The notes beneath the pieces are model-generated. The model was not told the origin of the DNA. It saw nothing but the letters and a program-made list of their open reading frames with translations, and did not search any database. Shown here in pieces: positions 7,269-14,514 of a DNA stretch of 21,497 bases (its first letter is position 1; each line of letters opens with the position of its first letter). This DNA is from a virus: the IMG/VR virus record IMGVR_UViG_3300020470_001503, positions 1 through 21,497 of that record; one strand, 5' to 3'. The position numbers and the translations under genes are program-made.

Positions 7269-8858
7269 ATGGCGAAGTCTGATTTCAAGCTGGAAATGCT
7301 TCAAGACTTCAGTGGTGGTCTGAACTTGCGTTCGGATCAGTTCAATTTGGCTCCAACTGAAAGCCCTGCAATGTTGAATGTTGATGTTGACCCTCGGGGC
7401 GGCATCAAGATGCGTAATGGTGTGACGGCTCGCAATAGCACTGCGTTGCAGTCTGATGTGACTGGGCTTTCCCAGTTCACACCTGACGGTGGGGTTTCGA
7501 AAATTATTTGTTCGTACGGCACAACTGTGGCGCAGTCAGCGACTGGTGATTTCACAACGATAAACGGTGTTTCTGTTGGTAACGGCGACCGTTTGTATGG
7601 GCAAACAACTAACAACAAGTTTTATGGGGTGTCGGGCACAGCGCCGTCGTTTGTTTATGACGGTTCGACTGCTTCGAACCTTGCAGCGAACTTGAATGGT
7701 TCAGCAGGTAACTATCCAGTAGCGAAATACACCTGTCATTGGAATAACTTCGCTTGGACTGGATCGTCCACTGAGGGCGGCACTGAATTTAAGAATCGGG
7801 TTCGCTGGTCGAAACTTAATGATCCTGAGTCGTGGGTCGAATACGACTATGTGGATGTCAACGTGGGGGAACGAGGCGACGAAGTGTCGGCGCTTGTTCC
7901 GTTTGCTGACAGGTTGCTGATCTTTAAGACAAACAGCATTCACGCTATTTATGGTTCGGGCACTGATTCGTTTCAGCTTGTTCCTTTAACGCAAGACGTT
8001 GGTTCTGTCAGCATGTCTTCTCCAGTGTCAACGCCTTATGGCGTTTACTTCTGGTACGACAGGCAAGGTGTGTGGCTGTTCGACGGCCAACAATTTGTGT
8101 GGGTGTTCGAGAAACTGCAACCAGCTATTGATGACGGCAGATTGCAATTCAATCGTCCGCCACAGCTCGCGTGGTTTAAGAACAGGCTGTATGTCTCTGT
8201 TGATTGGTCCGATAACTCGTCATCTAACACTGCTCGTCGTGTCTTGATCTTCGATCCGACCCTCGGAATGGGCGGGGCGTGGACGATGACGGATATTGAT
8301 GCGGACACGATGTTGACGTATGCGCCTCCGAATGCGCAGCAAAATTTGATGGCTGCCTGTCAAGAAAACACTGGGCGGGTAGTGGTTTTAGAGCAAAGTC
8401 GGGAGAACGACTTCTATGGCGGGTCCTCAACTACTCATATCGACAGTTCGTACACAACGTCGTGGCTGGTGGGGAAGAACCCTATTGTTAGGAAGCGTTG
8501 GGGTAAACCTCGCGTTGTTACTAGCTCTGATTCGTCGGTTGCGCTGAACGCAGACTTGTACGTCGATTACGACGGGGGTACTACAAAGAAATCGATGACG
8601 TTTGGTGTGCAAACGGGACCGTTGACGCACGCTACTTGGGATAACCCGAATACTCCTTGGAGTCCTGATCCTGAGGATGGTCCCCCTACATCGTTTTGGG
8701 CTGGTGATCCCAACACAAACATCACACAAATTGAGCGTTTACCCACGCTTGGGACAGCTAAGGCCATACAGATGAAGATAACTGGTCCTACAAACACCGA
8801 TGAGGCTTGGGAAGTAAACGCAATGGCATTCACATATCTGCATAGGAGATTGCGGTAA
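7269..8858 (+). CDS. Tail hub / stabilisation protein candidate (529 aa)
   Basis: The N-terminus (FSGGLNLRSDQFNLAPTESP, then a PRGGIKMRNGV turn) is the pattern seen at the start of tail nozzle or hub proteins in many podovirus-like phages, where a beta-propeller-like protein caps the adaptor (roles like P22 gp10 or T7 gp12). The body is almost entirely short beta strands with aromatic and Gly-Asp turns, including a segment near 190-300 (RWSKLNDPESWVEYDYVDV, DRLLIFKTNSIHAIYGSG, YFWYDRQGVWLFDGQ) that looks like repeated propeller blades. There is no membrane segment or protease motif. GGGAG at 7258-7262 precedes the start. Next comes the fibre gene, by a TAATG overlap. Virion structural role is near certain; the exact hub role is inferred. 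Confidence 0.62.
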   Translation: MAKSDFKLEMLQDFSGGLNLRSDQFNLAPTESPAMLNVDVDPRGGIKMRNGVTARNSTALQSDVTGLSQFTPDGGVSKIICSYGTTVAQSATGDFTTINGVSVGNGDRLYGQTTNNKFYGVSGTAPSFVYDGSTASNLAANLNGSAGNYPVAKYTCHWNNFAWTGSSTEGGTEFKNRVRWSKLNDPESWVEYDYVDVNVGERGDEVSALVPFADRLLIFKTNSIHAIYGSGTDSFQLVPLTQDVGSVSMSSPVSTPYGVYFWYDRQGVWLFDGQQFVWVFEKLQPAIDDGRLQFNRPPQLAWFKNRLYVSVDWSDNSSSNTARRVLIFDPTLGMGGAWTMTDIDADTMLTYAPPNAQQNLMAACQENTGRVVVLEQSRENDFYGGSSTTHIDSSYTTSWLVGKNPIVRKRWGKPRVVTSSDSSVALNADLYVDYDGGTTKKSMTFGVQTGPLTHATWDNPNTPWSPDPEDGPPTSFWAGDPNTNITQIERLPTLGTAKAIQMKITGPTNTDEAWEVNAMAFTYLHRRLR

Positions 8859-10144
8859 TGGTCGCTTATACCATCCCCAACGAAGCCGAAGCAGGTGACG
8901 CAATTTTGGCTTCGGAATACAACTGGAATTGGATGTACTTAAAGCAGTGGCTTGAAGGCGTCGTTGGGCAAACAAACACTTACCCAGGAGTAATCCAAAA
9001 ATCGGGTGGGGCTATCACAGGCAACCTGACTGTTTCAGGGCATGTTTCGACTGGCACGTTGACAGCTACGGGCACGTCGAGCTTTGGAACGGTTACTAAT
9101 AACGCTGGGGCGATGTACTTGAACTCTTCTCAGCATGACGTTGTTGGTTTGAGCACTGGACAAAACATCAACGGTGAAACTGCTGGCAACTGGTTACTCG
9201 AACATCAGTATCGTGCTGGGTTTACAGCTACTGGGCCAGGAAACAACACTCACGAGTTGTCATATCCAAATGATGTTGCTTCTGGTGCTTTCGCAGGAAA
9301 CTACGACACTGAGAAACACCGTTACTCGGTGTATTCGAATCGTGCTGGCGAAGGATACGCTGGATCGCCTGAAGCCCGACCCGAATCCGAATACCGTCTT
9401 GTCATTAACGGTTCGATGGCGATTCGTGGCGACATTATTGGTTATTCCAACAAAAACGAGAGCGTGCCTGGAACGTCAAGTGATTATGGGCTTGGGTTAG
9501 GTACCCGTATCGATTGCCAGTGGCTGAATGTTGGGGCGAACGTAGATATCGGTGGGGAGCTTCGAGTACAAACTCGATTTGATTATGCCCGTATCTACAT
9601 GGGTAATGATTACTCTGGTTCGGATCACGATTATTTAGAGTGGAAAGACAATCTTCCAGTAACCAACCTTCCTGGTTTCCAATTTGTTCACAACAACAAC
9701 GCTCATTTAACAATTTCTGAATCAGGTCCTGTAGGCAGCACAGTTCTTGACTTACGGGCTCAAAATGGTTGGCCTACGCTTGCTTCAACTACCACTGCTG
9801 GTATCACCACGACTGGTTCTCACCAGTTGGGAATTGTTTCTTCTTCGGAAAGATACAAAGAAGATATAGCTGATGTTGATTTGGAGACTGCCAAAACAAA
9901 GATTGCGGCACTGACCCCACGAACATTCAAGTGGGATGCTGAGGTTTCCACAGCTTCAGGGATTGATTACCAAAATCAAACTCCCGAAACTGGGTTTATC
10001 GCTGAGGAAGTCGCTGATGTGGCTCCCGATTGGGTTTCATACGATTCATCTGATTTACCGCAAACGTGGCGGCATCAGTCAGTTGTTTCTGCGCTCGTGG
10101 CTGTAGTCCAAGACCTTGAAAATCGTGTGGGAGCGCTTGAATGA
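8858..10144 (+). CDS. Tail fibre/spike with C-terminal S74 intramolecular chaperone
   Basis: This 428-residue protein has an N-terminal attachment part (1-50), a Gly/Thr/Ser-rich shaft start ([12 protein letters not shown] and following), a beta-rich middle, and a C-terminal peptidase S74 chaperone domain. The domain begins at SSERYKEDI: Ser329 and Lys334 match the Ser-x4-Lys spacing of the catalytic dyad. [19 protein letters not shown] motif typical of S74 follows at about 379-396, then a terminal coiled coil ([12 protein letters not shown]). In this family the domain trimerises the fibre and then cuts itself off; here that would release the last 100 residues between Ser328 and Ser329. AGGAG at 8844-8848 is the ribosome-binding site. 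The gene overlaps both neighbours (TAATG and ATGA). It is a good candidate for host recognition. Confidence 0.85.
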   Translation: MVAYTIPNEAEAGDAILASEYNWNWMYLKQWLEGVVGQTNTYPGVIQKSGGAITGNLTVSGHVSTGTLTATGTSSFGTVTNNAGAMYLNSSQHDVVGLSTGQNINGETAGNWLLEHQYRAGFTATGPGNNTHELSYPNDVASGAFAGNYDTEKHRYSVYSNRAGEGYAGSPEARPESEYRLVINGSMAIRGDIIGYSNKNESVPGTSSDYGLGLGTRIDCQWLNVGANVDIGGELRVQTRFDYARIYMGNDYSGSDHDYLEWKDNLPVTNLPGFQFVHNNNAHLTISESGPVGSTVLDLRAQNGWPTLASTTTAGITTTGSHQLGIVSSSERYKEDIADVDLETAKTKIAALTPRTFKWDAEVSTASGIDYQNQTPETGFIAEEVADVAPDWVSYDSSDLPQTWRHQSVVSALVAVVQDLENRVGALE

Positions 10145-10788
10145 GTACAGGAACAACGTATGTAAATGACGTTGGAAGAGGGCAGAACCTTATTTCCTAT
10201 GCTGACGGTTTCCGTTATCAGGGACAATGGTCGTCTGGTACCTCTTATTCCATTGGGGATGTCGTCGAGTACAGCGGAGGCTCGTATGTAGCGAGAACCG
10301 CGCACTCGGGGCAAACCCCATATTCGGGTAGCGGTTATTGGCAGGTTGTTTCGACTCCTGGTACGGCTGGCGGTCCTGGCCCTGCTGGTGCTGCGGGACC
10401 GCAAGGTCCGCAAGGTATTGCTGGTCCACCAGGTGCAACTGTTTTGAACGGTGCTGGTGATCCGCAAGGGATCACTGGTGTTGACGGTGACTTCTATTTG
10501 AATGTTCTCAATAACTATTTCTTTGGACCTAAAGCGAATGGTGCTTGGCCTCCTGGGTTCAGTCTTATTGGGCCGCAAGGCAGCACTGGCCCGACTGGGC
10601 CGATTGGCCCAACGGGGCCGCTTGGTCCTCCTGGTGGTCCTCCTGGGCCCGTGGGTCCGTTGGGACCCGTAGGTCCGACGGGTGCTGCGGGACAGGCCAG
10701 CGGTTTAGTGAACGGTGGAACTGCTGACAGCAACAGCAACGGAGATTACGGCGGCGTCACACCGATTGACGCAGGAGGAGTGACCTGA
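10141..10788 (+). CDS. Collagen-like tail protein with N-terminal carbohydrate-binding-like module
   Basis: The 215-residue protein has three parts. Residues 23-70 ([20 protein letters not shown] to YWQVV) resemble the small CBM5/12-type module with aromatic residues and a Gly-Asp-x-Val turn. Collagen-like Gly-X-Y blocks occupy about 74-99 and 144-184, separated by a [16 protein letters not shown] segment that commonly accompanies collagen repeats in phage and bacterial proteins. The second block is mostly Gly-Pro-X with a one-residue interruption at 168. The C-terminus ([20 protein letters not shown]) recurs in similar form in the next gene. Such proteins form trimeric shafts; surface binding or fibre extension is likely. 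It starts by an ATGA overlap with the S74 fibre gene and ends by a TGATG overlap. Confidence 0.8.
   Translation: MSTGTTYVNDVGRGQNLISYADGFRYQGQWSSGTSYSIGDVVEYSGGSYVARTAHSGQTPYSGSGYWQVVSTPGTAGGPGPAGAAGPQGPQGIAGPPGATVLNGAGDPQGITGVDGDFYLNVLNNYFFGPKANGAWPPGFSLIGPQGSTGPTGPIGPTGPLGPPGGPPGPVGPLGPVGPTGAAGQASGLVNGGTADSNSNGDYGGVTPIDAGGVT
10360..10437 (+). repeat. Collagen-like Gly-X-Y repeat, block 1
   Basis: This stretch encodes residues 74-99 of the collagen-like tail protein, read as [24 protein letters not shown] and similar triplets. The DNA is an imperfect nine-base-like repeat rich in GGT/GGA-CCN codons. Confidence 0.75.
10570..10692 (+). repeat. Collagen-like Gly-Pro-X repeat, block 2
   Basis: This stretch encodes residues 144-184, thirteen Gly-X-Y triplets with one extra Pro at residue 168. 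Proline is mostly at the X position ([12 protein letters not shown]); only GPP and GGP place it at Y. Codons vary, so the DNA repeat is diverged rather than freshly expanded. Confidence 0.8.
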
Positions 10789-11090
10789 TGCCTATTCAGA
10801 TTCAGTTCAGGAGAGGAACTTACTCCCAGTGGGTGGCAGCTGACCCTGTTTTAGCGGCAGGAGAGTTGGCTATTCAGACTGATGCGGGTGGCGGTGAGCA
10901 AGCCATGACTTTGAAGATTGGTGATGGTGCTACGGCTTGGAGTTCTTTGCCATATGGCGGTTTACGTGGACCTGTTGGTCCAACGGGGCCACACGGCACT
11001 TCTGTCAACAACCTAGATGGTGGGGAAGCGGCAACTAATTATGGAGGCATCGGAGCTACGGCTACTGGTGGAAACGCACAAGGAATATAA
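10788..11090 (+). CDS. Mtd-N-like tail protein with short collagen-like tail (100 aa)
   Basis: Residues 1-60 match the small N-terminal domain first described in the Bordetella phage major tropism determinant and found at the base of many fibres: IQFRRGTYSQWVAADPVLA, GELAIQTD, then LKIGDGATAWSSLPYGG. It is followed by a short Gly-Pro stretch (GPVGPTGPHG) and a C-terminus (LDGGEAATNYGGIGA) similar to the end of the preceding collagen-like protein. The domain usually fixes a fibre to its neighbour. Without a long receptor-binding part, this small protein may act as an adaptor or trimerising cap. The start overlaps the previous stop (TGATG). It is a paralogue of the next gene. Confidence 0.75.
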   Translation: MPIQIQFRRGTYSQWVAADPVLAAGELAIQTDAGGGEQAMTLKIGDGATAWSSLPYGGLRGPVGPTGPHGTSVNNLDGGEAATNYGGIGATATGGNAQGI

Positions 11091-11570
11091 ATGGCTGTAC
11101 AGATACAACTTCGACGAGATACCAGCACCAACTGGACTACCGCTAACCCTGTTTTGGCTTTGGGGGAACTAGGGCTCGAAACTGATGGTTACTTGTACAA
11201 GATCGGTGACGGCGCTACTGCGTGGCAATCTTTGGGTTACGCACAGCTAGCTGGTACCGACAAGTTCACGATTAACGAGCAGACAGGTACCGCTTATACG
11301 TTGGTCGCTGCTGATGCTGGCAAGCTCATCAAGGCGAACAATGCTGCGGTGAACACCATAACGGTGCCGCCGTCTTCGAGCGTGAACTTTGACATTGGAA
11401 CAACGATCAACGTTGTCCAATATGGTGCAGGTCAAACACAATTTGTTCAGGGTTCTGGTGTAACGATTTATTCGTACAACGCTGCGCTGAACATTACGGG
11501 CCAGTACGGTCAAGCTGTTTTAACAAAGTGCGACACTGACCTTTGGGTCTTGGCGGGGCTTCTGAGCTAA
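11091..11570 (+). CDS. Mtd-N-like tail protein with distal beta domain (159 aa)
   Basis: Residues 1-55 repeat the Mtd-N-like pattern of the preceding gene: VQIQLRRDTSTNWTTANPVL, GELGLETD, then YKIGDGATAWQSLGY. Residues 60-159 form a separate beta domain (FTINEQTGTAYTLVAADAGK, then NTITVPPSSSVNFDIGTTIN, ending TDLWVLAGLLS). That pattern is common in distal knob domains of phage fibres, with a YTL-ADAG-LI-NN start and a ValThrValPro-like strand. A host-contact or fibre-tip role is likely. The gene begins directly after the preceding TAA and ends in a TAATG overlap with the next. It is probably a tandem duplicate of the upstream Mtd-N gene that kept or gained a distal domain. Confidence 0.75.
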   Translation: MAVQIQLRRDTSTNWTTANPVLALGELGLETDGYLYKIGDGATAWQSLGYAQLAGTDKFTINEQTGTAYTLVAADAGKLIKANNAAVNTITVPPSSSVNFDIGTTINVVQYGAGQTQFVQGSGVTIYSYNAALNITGQYGQAVLTKCDTDLWVLAGLLS

Positions 11571-12166
11571 TGGCTGGTGTAACGACTGCGGCGAGAATGG
11601 CTTTCGGGGCTGTTACTTCTTCGGAAGCTATGAACCCTCAGAAGGATTGGTCCCATTTTGTTTCTCTTGAAGCAACTAGTTACCAAGGGGTTTACAACCT
11701 TCCGCAGACTCACAAGCATTTGCGTATCTTTGCTCATAACTCTCAGCAGTCAAACTGGTATGGGACGGGTTATTTTAACTTCAACTCGGGCAGTGGCAGC
11801 GGTAGTACACCCTCGAATACCGCTGGTTCTTATTCATATTTTAATGATGGATGGTCCCAAGGAGATAGCGCGAACTATACGACTAATAGCAGCACGACTA
11901 TTTATGACGGCACTGGTTTCTCAAATTATGGGCACCTCATAACGATAGATATTTACAACTATGCATCTTCGACGGTGATTAAAGCCTGGAGGTATCAATC
12001 AACTAGCTCGAATGCCAACCAAACTTCTTACCCATCGTCTGGTGCAGGCGGCGGCTATTTACAAGCTGGTCAACCAATCACGAATTTCAATATGTACACA
12101 AACTACGGCAACGGGAATTCTGGTTATAACCGTATTTCGGTGTACGGATGGGGCGGATTAGTCTAA
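11570..12166 (+). CDS. Tail-fibre-associated beta protein, copy 1 of a tandem family (198 aa)
   Basis: I chose the ATG that overlaps the previous stop (TAATG), although the frame is open slightly further upstream from a TTG. The body resembles a widespread phage tail protein type: a strand with a LPQTHKHLRIFAHNS motif, a Gly/Ser/Tyr/Asn-rich variable middle, a GHLITIDIYNYASST strand, and a C-terminal ITNFNMYT to RISVYGWG ending. Such proteins are placed at fibre tips or baseplates; a receptor-binding or decoration role is inferred. No signal, membrane or catalytic motif is seen. The next two genes have the same layout. Confidence 0.65.
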   Translation: MAGVTTAARMAFGAVTSSEAMNPQKDWSHFVSLEATSYQGVYNLPQTHKHLRIFAHNSQQSNWYGTGYFNFNSGSGSGSTPSNTAGSYSYFNDGWSQGDSANYTTNSSTTIYDGTGFSNYGHLITIDIYNYASSTVIKAWRYQSTSSNANQTSYPSSGAGGGYLQAGQPITNFNMYTNYGNGNSGYNRISVYGWGGLV

Positions 12167-12831
12167 TGAGCAACAATCATTGTTACATCCTCGGTCAATA
12201 CACTGTTCCAGCAACGGACAGTGTAAGCAGCTTTACTTTTGACTCTATCCCTACGGGATATGACGTGATCGAAATTGTTGTCGCAGGTAGCTTCACTAAA
12301 GACGACGCAGGCAGCGGTCAAGTCCAATACATGAGGTGCTCAATTCAAGACACTCACGTCCCGAGTTCTACTGGCTATACCGCTGATGTATCCCGAATGT
12401 ATATGAGTGCCTACGGTTCTTGGTATGGCAACAACAAATACGGTTATGGGTGGCGAGGAAGCAGTAGTAGCCCTATCTATTACGGTTACATCCCATTAAG
12501 TCCCGACAACAACATCGACGACACTTACGACAAGGCTTTTGGGGTCAGGATGCAGTTGATGGGGCCAAATAGCCAGTGCCCTAAACAAGTGTTTTTTACA
12601 GGAACAATGGCCGATAACTACACAGGTTCTAACACTCGTTTCTTTAGCGGAGCGTTCGGGTTAGATATTCAAAGAAATGCGACTGTACGTGACTGGGGCA
12701 AAGGCCCGTGGCGAAGCATGAATATGAGCTTGGTCTATTACGGGACATATAACAACACGACTTCTCCGACGTACACCGAAGGAACCGAGTTCACGATGCT
12801 CGGATACAAAGGCACAGGAGATGGTTGGTAA
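12166..12831 (+). CDS. Tail-fibre-associated beta protein, copy 2 of a tandem family (221 aa)
   Basis: The ATG overlaps the previous TAA (TAATG); an in-frame upstream ATG at 12148 is less likely. The protein begins with a strand pair (FTFDSIPTGYDVIEIVVAG) that aligns by eye with the HLRIFAH strand of copy 1, followed by a Tyr/Gly/Ser/Asn-rich loop region (SAYGSWYGNNKYGYGWRG), two longer strands, and a C-terminal EFTMLGYKG strand. Sequence identity with its neighbours is low, so they are diverged paralogues at best. Receptor binding or virion decoration is plausible from position downstream of fibre genes. No enzyme motif is visible. Confidence 0.6.
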   Translation: MSNNHCYILGQYTVPATDSVSSFTFDSIPTGYDVIEIVVAGSFTKDDAGSGQVQYMRCSIQDTHVPSSTGYTADVSRMYMSAYGSWYGNNKYGYGWRGSSSSPIYYGYIPLSPDNNIDDTYDKAFGVRMQLMGPNSQCPKQVFFTGTMADNYTGSNTRFFSGAFGLDIQRNATVRDWGKGPWRSMNMSLVYYGTYNNTTSPTYTEGTEFTMLGYKGTGDGW

Positions 12832-13559
12832 TGGGTGTTAAAACTCCCCTCAGGCATATCGGCACCATAAAGGTTACGAATGTTACTTCGACGGTTACCT
12901 TTTCCAACGTCAATTCTGCCGCATCGGGTTACAACATCGATCTCAGTCCGAGTGGGACTAACGCTTCGGATACCAATTACTCAGGCACTTGGCGTCTGAA
13001 TTTTCGGATCTATTTCAGGGCGTTAGGTAACGGCAACGGGAATAGCAACTATTACGGCTCATATCCGTACATTTATGCTGACAATCAGAGTTACAACTGG
13101 GATCGCAGTGGCTTCTACTACCAAGCTACTTCGGCAAGCACGAACACAACGATTAATGGTTGGAACTCCAGCCCTAGTTACACCTATTCGGGAGGCAATT
13201 TCGGTAGCCCAGATCTGGGAGCAATAGGATCTAGTTATTGGTTGTATAACTACTCGACTCAAAATGTTTCGATGTCTTTAGCGGAAAGTGATTCTCAGTG
13301 GGATCACGGCTACATCGACTACAACTTTGGATATCAAACTATGGGTTGCATGAACGCTCATAGTTTCTCTATACGCCCAAGCAACTACGACACTGCAAGC
13401 AACGCTCCTCTCGCTATCAACGACAACACCTCATTAGGTGCTGGAATGAACGCTTCTACTAATGGGCCATACAACATTCATCTTTATAACGGAACTAACT
13501 GGGCGGCTGGTTCAACGTTTGTTTGTTATGCGTGGGACTCGAAAGATATTAATGAATAA
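12831..13559 (+). CDS. Tail-fibre-associated beta protein, copy 3 of a tandem family (242 aa)
   Basis: It starts by a third successive TAATG overlap; AGGAG at 12816-12820 may help. It repeats the general layout of the two upstream genes: an N-terminal strand (STVTFSNVNSAASGYNIDL), then a strand LNFRIYFRALG, a Tyr/Asn/Gly/Ser-rich region (NGNGNSNYYGSYPYIYADNQ), further strands, and a closing TFVCYAWDSKD strand. Composition is extreme for Tyr, Asn, Ser and Gly with few charged residues, typical of exposed beta-solenoid or knob proteins. The function is inferred from context as a tail or receptor-binding component. Confidence 0.6.
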   Translation: MGVKTPLRHIGTIKVTNVTSTVTFSNVNSAASGYNIDLSPSGTNASDTNYSGTWRLNFRIYFRALGNGNGNSNYYGSYPYIYADNQSYNWDRSGFYYQATSASTNTTINGWNSSPSYTYSGGNFGSPDLGAIGSSYWLYNYSTQNVSMSLAESDSQWDHGYIDYNFGYQTMGCMNAHSFSIRPSNYDTASNAPLAINDNTSLGAGMNASTNGPYNIHLYNGTNWAAGSTFVCYAWDSKDINE

Positions 13560-13570
13560 AGGAAATAGCT

Positions 13571-13852
13571 ATGTCTGAAGAAGAAAGACCTTTAGTAGTT
13601 GAATTTGATTGTGCGACTCAAATTCAAACTGAGCGTCTAATGACTGACGAAGAGTTTGAAGAACACAAGGCTCGTGTTGCCCAAGCTCAACAAGATATAG
13701 ATGCTGAACATGCTGTGAGGGTTGCGGAACGAGAGAAAGCGCTTTCTGGTCGCCAGAAGCTAGCTGATCTCGGGTTAGATGAAGCAGAGATTGATGCTTT
13801 GGTTGGTGCTGCACCCGCAGAGGTGCAACCAGTTCCAGAACCGACAGCATGA
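13571..13852 (+). CDS. Small acidic helical protein (93 aa), possible fibre assembly factor
   Basis: I recognise no family for certain. The protein is acidic and largely helical: residues 20-70 (LMTDEEFEEHKARVAQAQQD onward) look like a coiled coil, and the end is a Pro/Glu tail. AAGGA at 13559-13563, directly after the last tail gene, is a good ribosome-binding site, and the stop overlaps the next small gene (ATGA). Small coiled-coil proteins just after tail-fibre genes are often assembly chaperones, but the sequence alone does not show it. Confidence 0.7.
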   Translation: MSEEERPLVVEFDCATQIQTERLMTDEEFEEHKARVAQAQQDIDAEHAVRVAEREKALSGRQKLADLGLDEAEIDALVGAAPAEVQPVPEPTA

Positions 13853-14004
13853 GCGCTGACGTAGGTATCGAAGAAGTGTTGGCTTCTTTGAGTGAGCGTG
13901 GAAAGTTGGAATGGGAAATCGCTTTGATGCGAGTACATATCGCTCAACTTGAAGCGCAATCTTGTACTTGTGACTGTTGTTGTGGGACAGCAGACGAAGA
14001 ATAG
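13849..14004 (+). CDS. Cys-rich 51-residue protein of unknown function
   Basis: A short open frame starts at an ATGA overlap with the preceding gene and fills the otherwise empty stretch before the 163-residue protein. Residues 7-37 form a likely amphipathic helix (GKLEWEIALMRVHIAQLEAQ), followed by five Cys in seven residues (Cys39, 41, 43, 44, 45; CTCDCCC) and an acidic end. The cluster could bind metal or form disulphides. No family is known to me. It is supported by coupling to the upstream gene and by gene-like amino-acid composition, not by homology. Confidence 0.62.
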   Translation: MSADVGIEEVLASLSERGKLEWEIALMRVHIAQLEAQSCTCDCCCGTADEE

Positions 14005-14022
14005 GTAGACGGACGGTGGGTT

Positions 14023-14514
14023 ATGGCTCTCAACTATTGGACTGCTCGCCCGAATAGCGAGGCGAACATAGCGGCTTCAACATTTGGTGCGTTAGCGGGA
14101 GCTAATGCGCCAGGAAGTTCTTATTTCGGTGGCATGGTTGGGAAACCTGCCGCCAATTATGGTCGTGCGCTTGCTGCGCAAGAGTACGGTCAGTCTGGTT
14201 TGCGACGGCAGTCAAAGATCGGGAAAATGGATTTGCAGCGTGCGTTTGATAAACGCATGGAAGCTATGCCTCAGACGTTTAATCGTCGAGGCATGATTGA
14301 TTCTGGAACGTTTAAGCGTGACACGGGTCGAGCGTATGGCGATCAGCTTCGCAACCTTGGTCGGTTAGAGCTTGCGTTGCAGGATGCGTTGGCTGGTTCG
14401 GAGTTCAATATTCAGGGTGCTGGTCGAACGATGGATCAGTCGGTTTTTGATGGTTTGTTGTCTGCCGCGGAGAGGCGTGCTCAGTTGGCTTCTCAGATTA
14501 AGGCGGCAAGCTAA
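14023..14514 (+). CDS. Virion protein of unknown function (163 aa), possible small internal/ejection protein
   Basis: The protein has an Ala/Gly-rich N-terminal third (IAASTFGALAGANAPG), then helical charged segments with many Arg, Gln and Leu, ending in an amphipathic helix (LLSAAERRAQLASQIKAAS). There is no signal peptide or clear membrane helix. It is followed by two larger proteins in the order small, medium, giant, matching the arrangement of T7 ejection proteins gp14, gp15 and gp16. A similar role as an internal virion protein released into the host is inferred from this order only. GGACGG at 14011-14016 is a weak ribosome-binding site. The gene ends in a TAATG overlap. Confidence 0.65.
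   Translation: MALNYWTARPNSEANIAASTFGALAGANAPGSSYFGGMVGKPAANYGRALAAQEYGQSGLRRQSKIGKMDLQRAFDKRMEAMPQTFNRRGMIDSGTFKRDTGRAYGDQLRNLGRLELALQDALAGSEFNIQGAGRTMDQSVFDGLLSAAERRAQLASQIKAAS

Noticed and set aside
10075-10578. 167-residue minus-strand frame opposite the collagen-like gene
   Set aside because: Arises from the repetitive Gly/Pro codons on the other strand.
10788-13559. Diversity-generating retroelement target (suggested by Mtd-N-like domains and Tyr/Asn-rich proteins)
   Set aside because: No reverse transcriptase, template repeat or C-terminal lectin-type variable motif is visible in the window.
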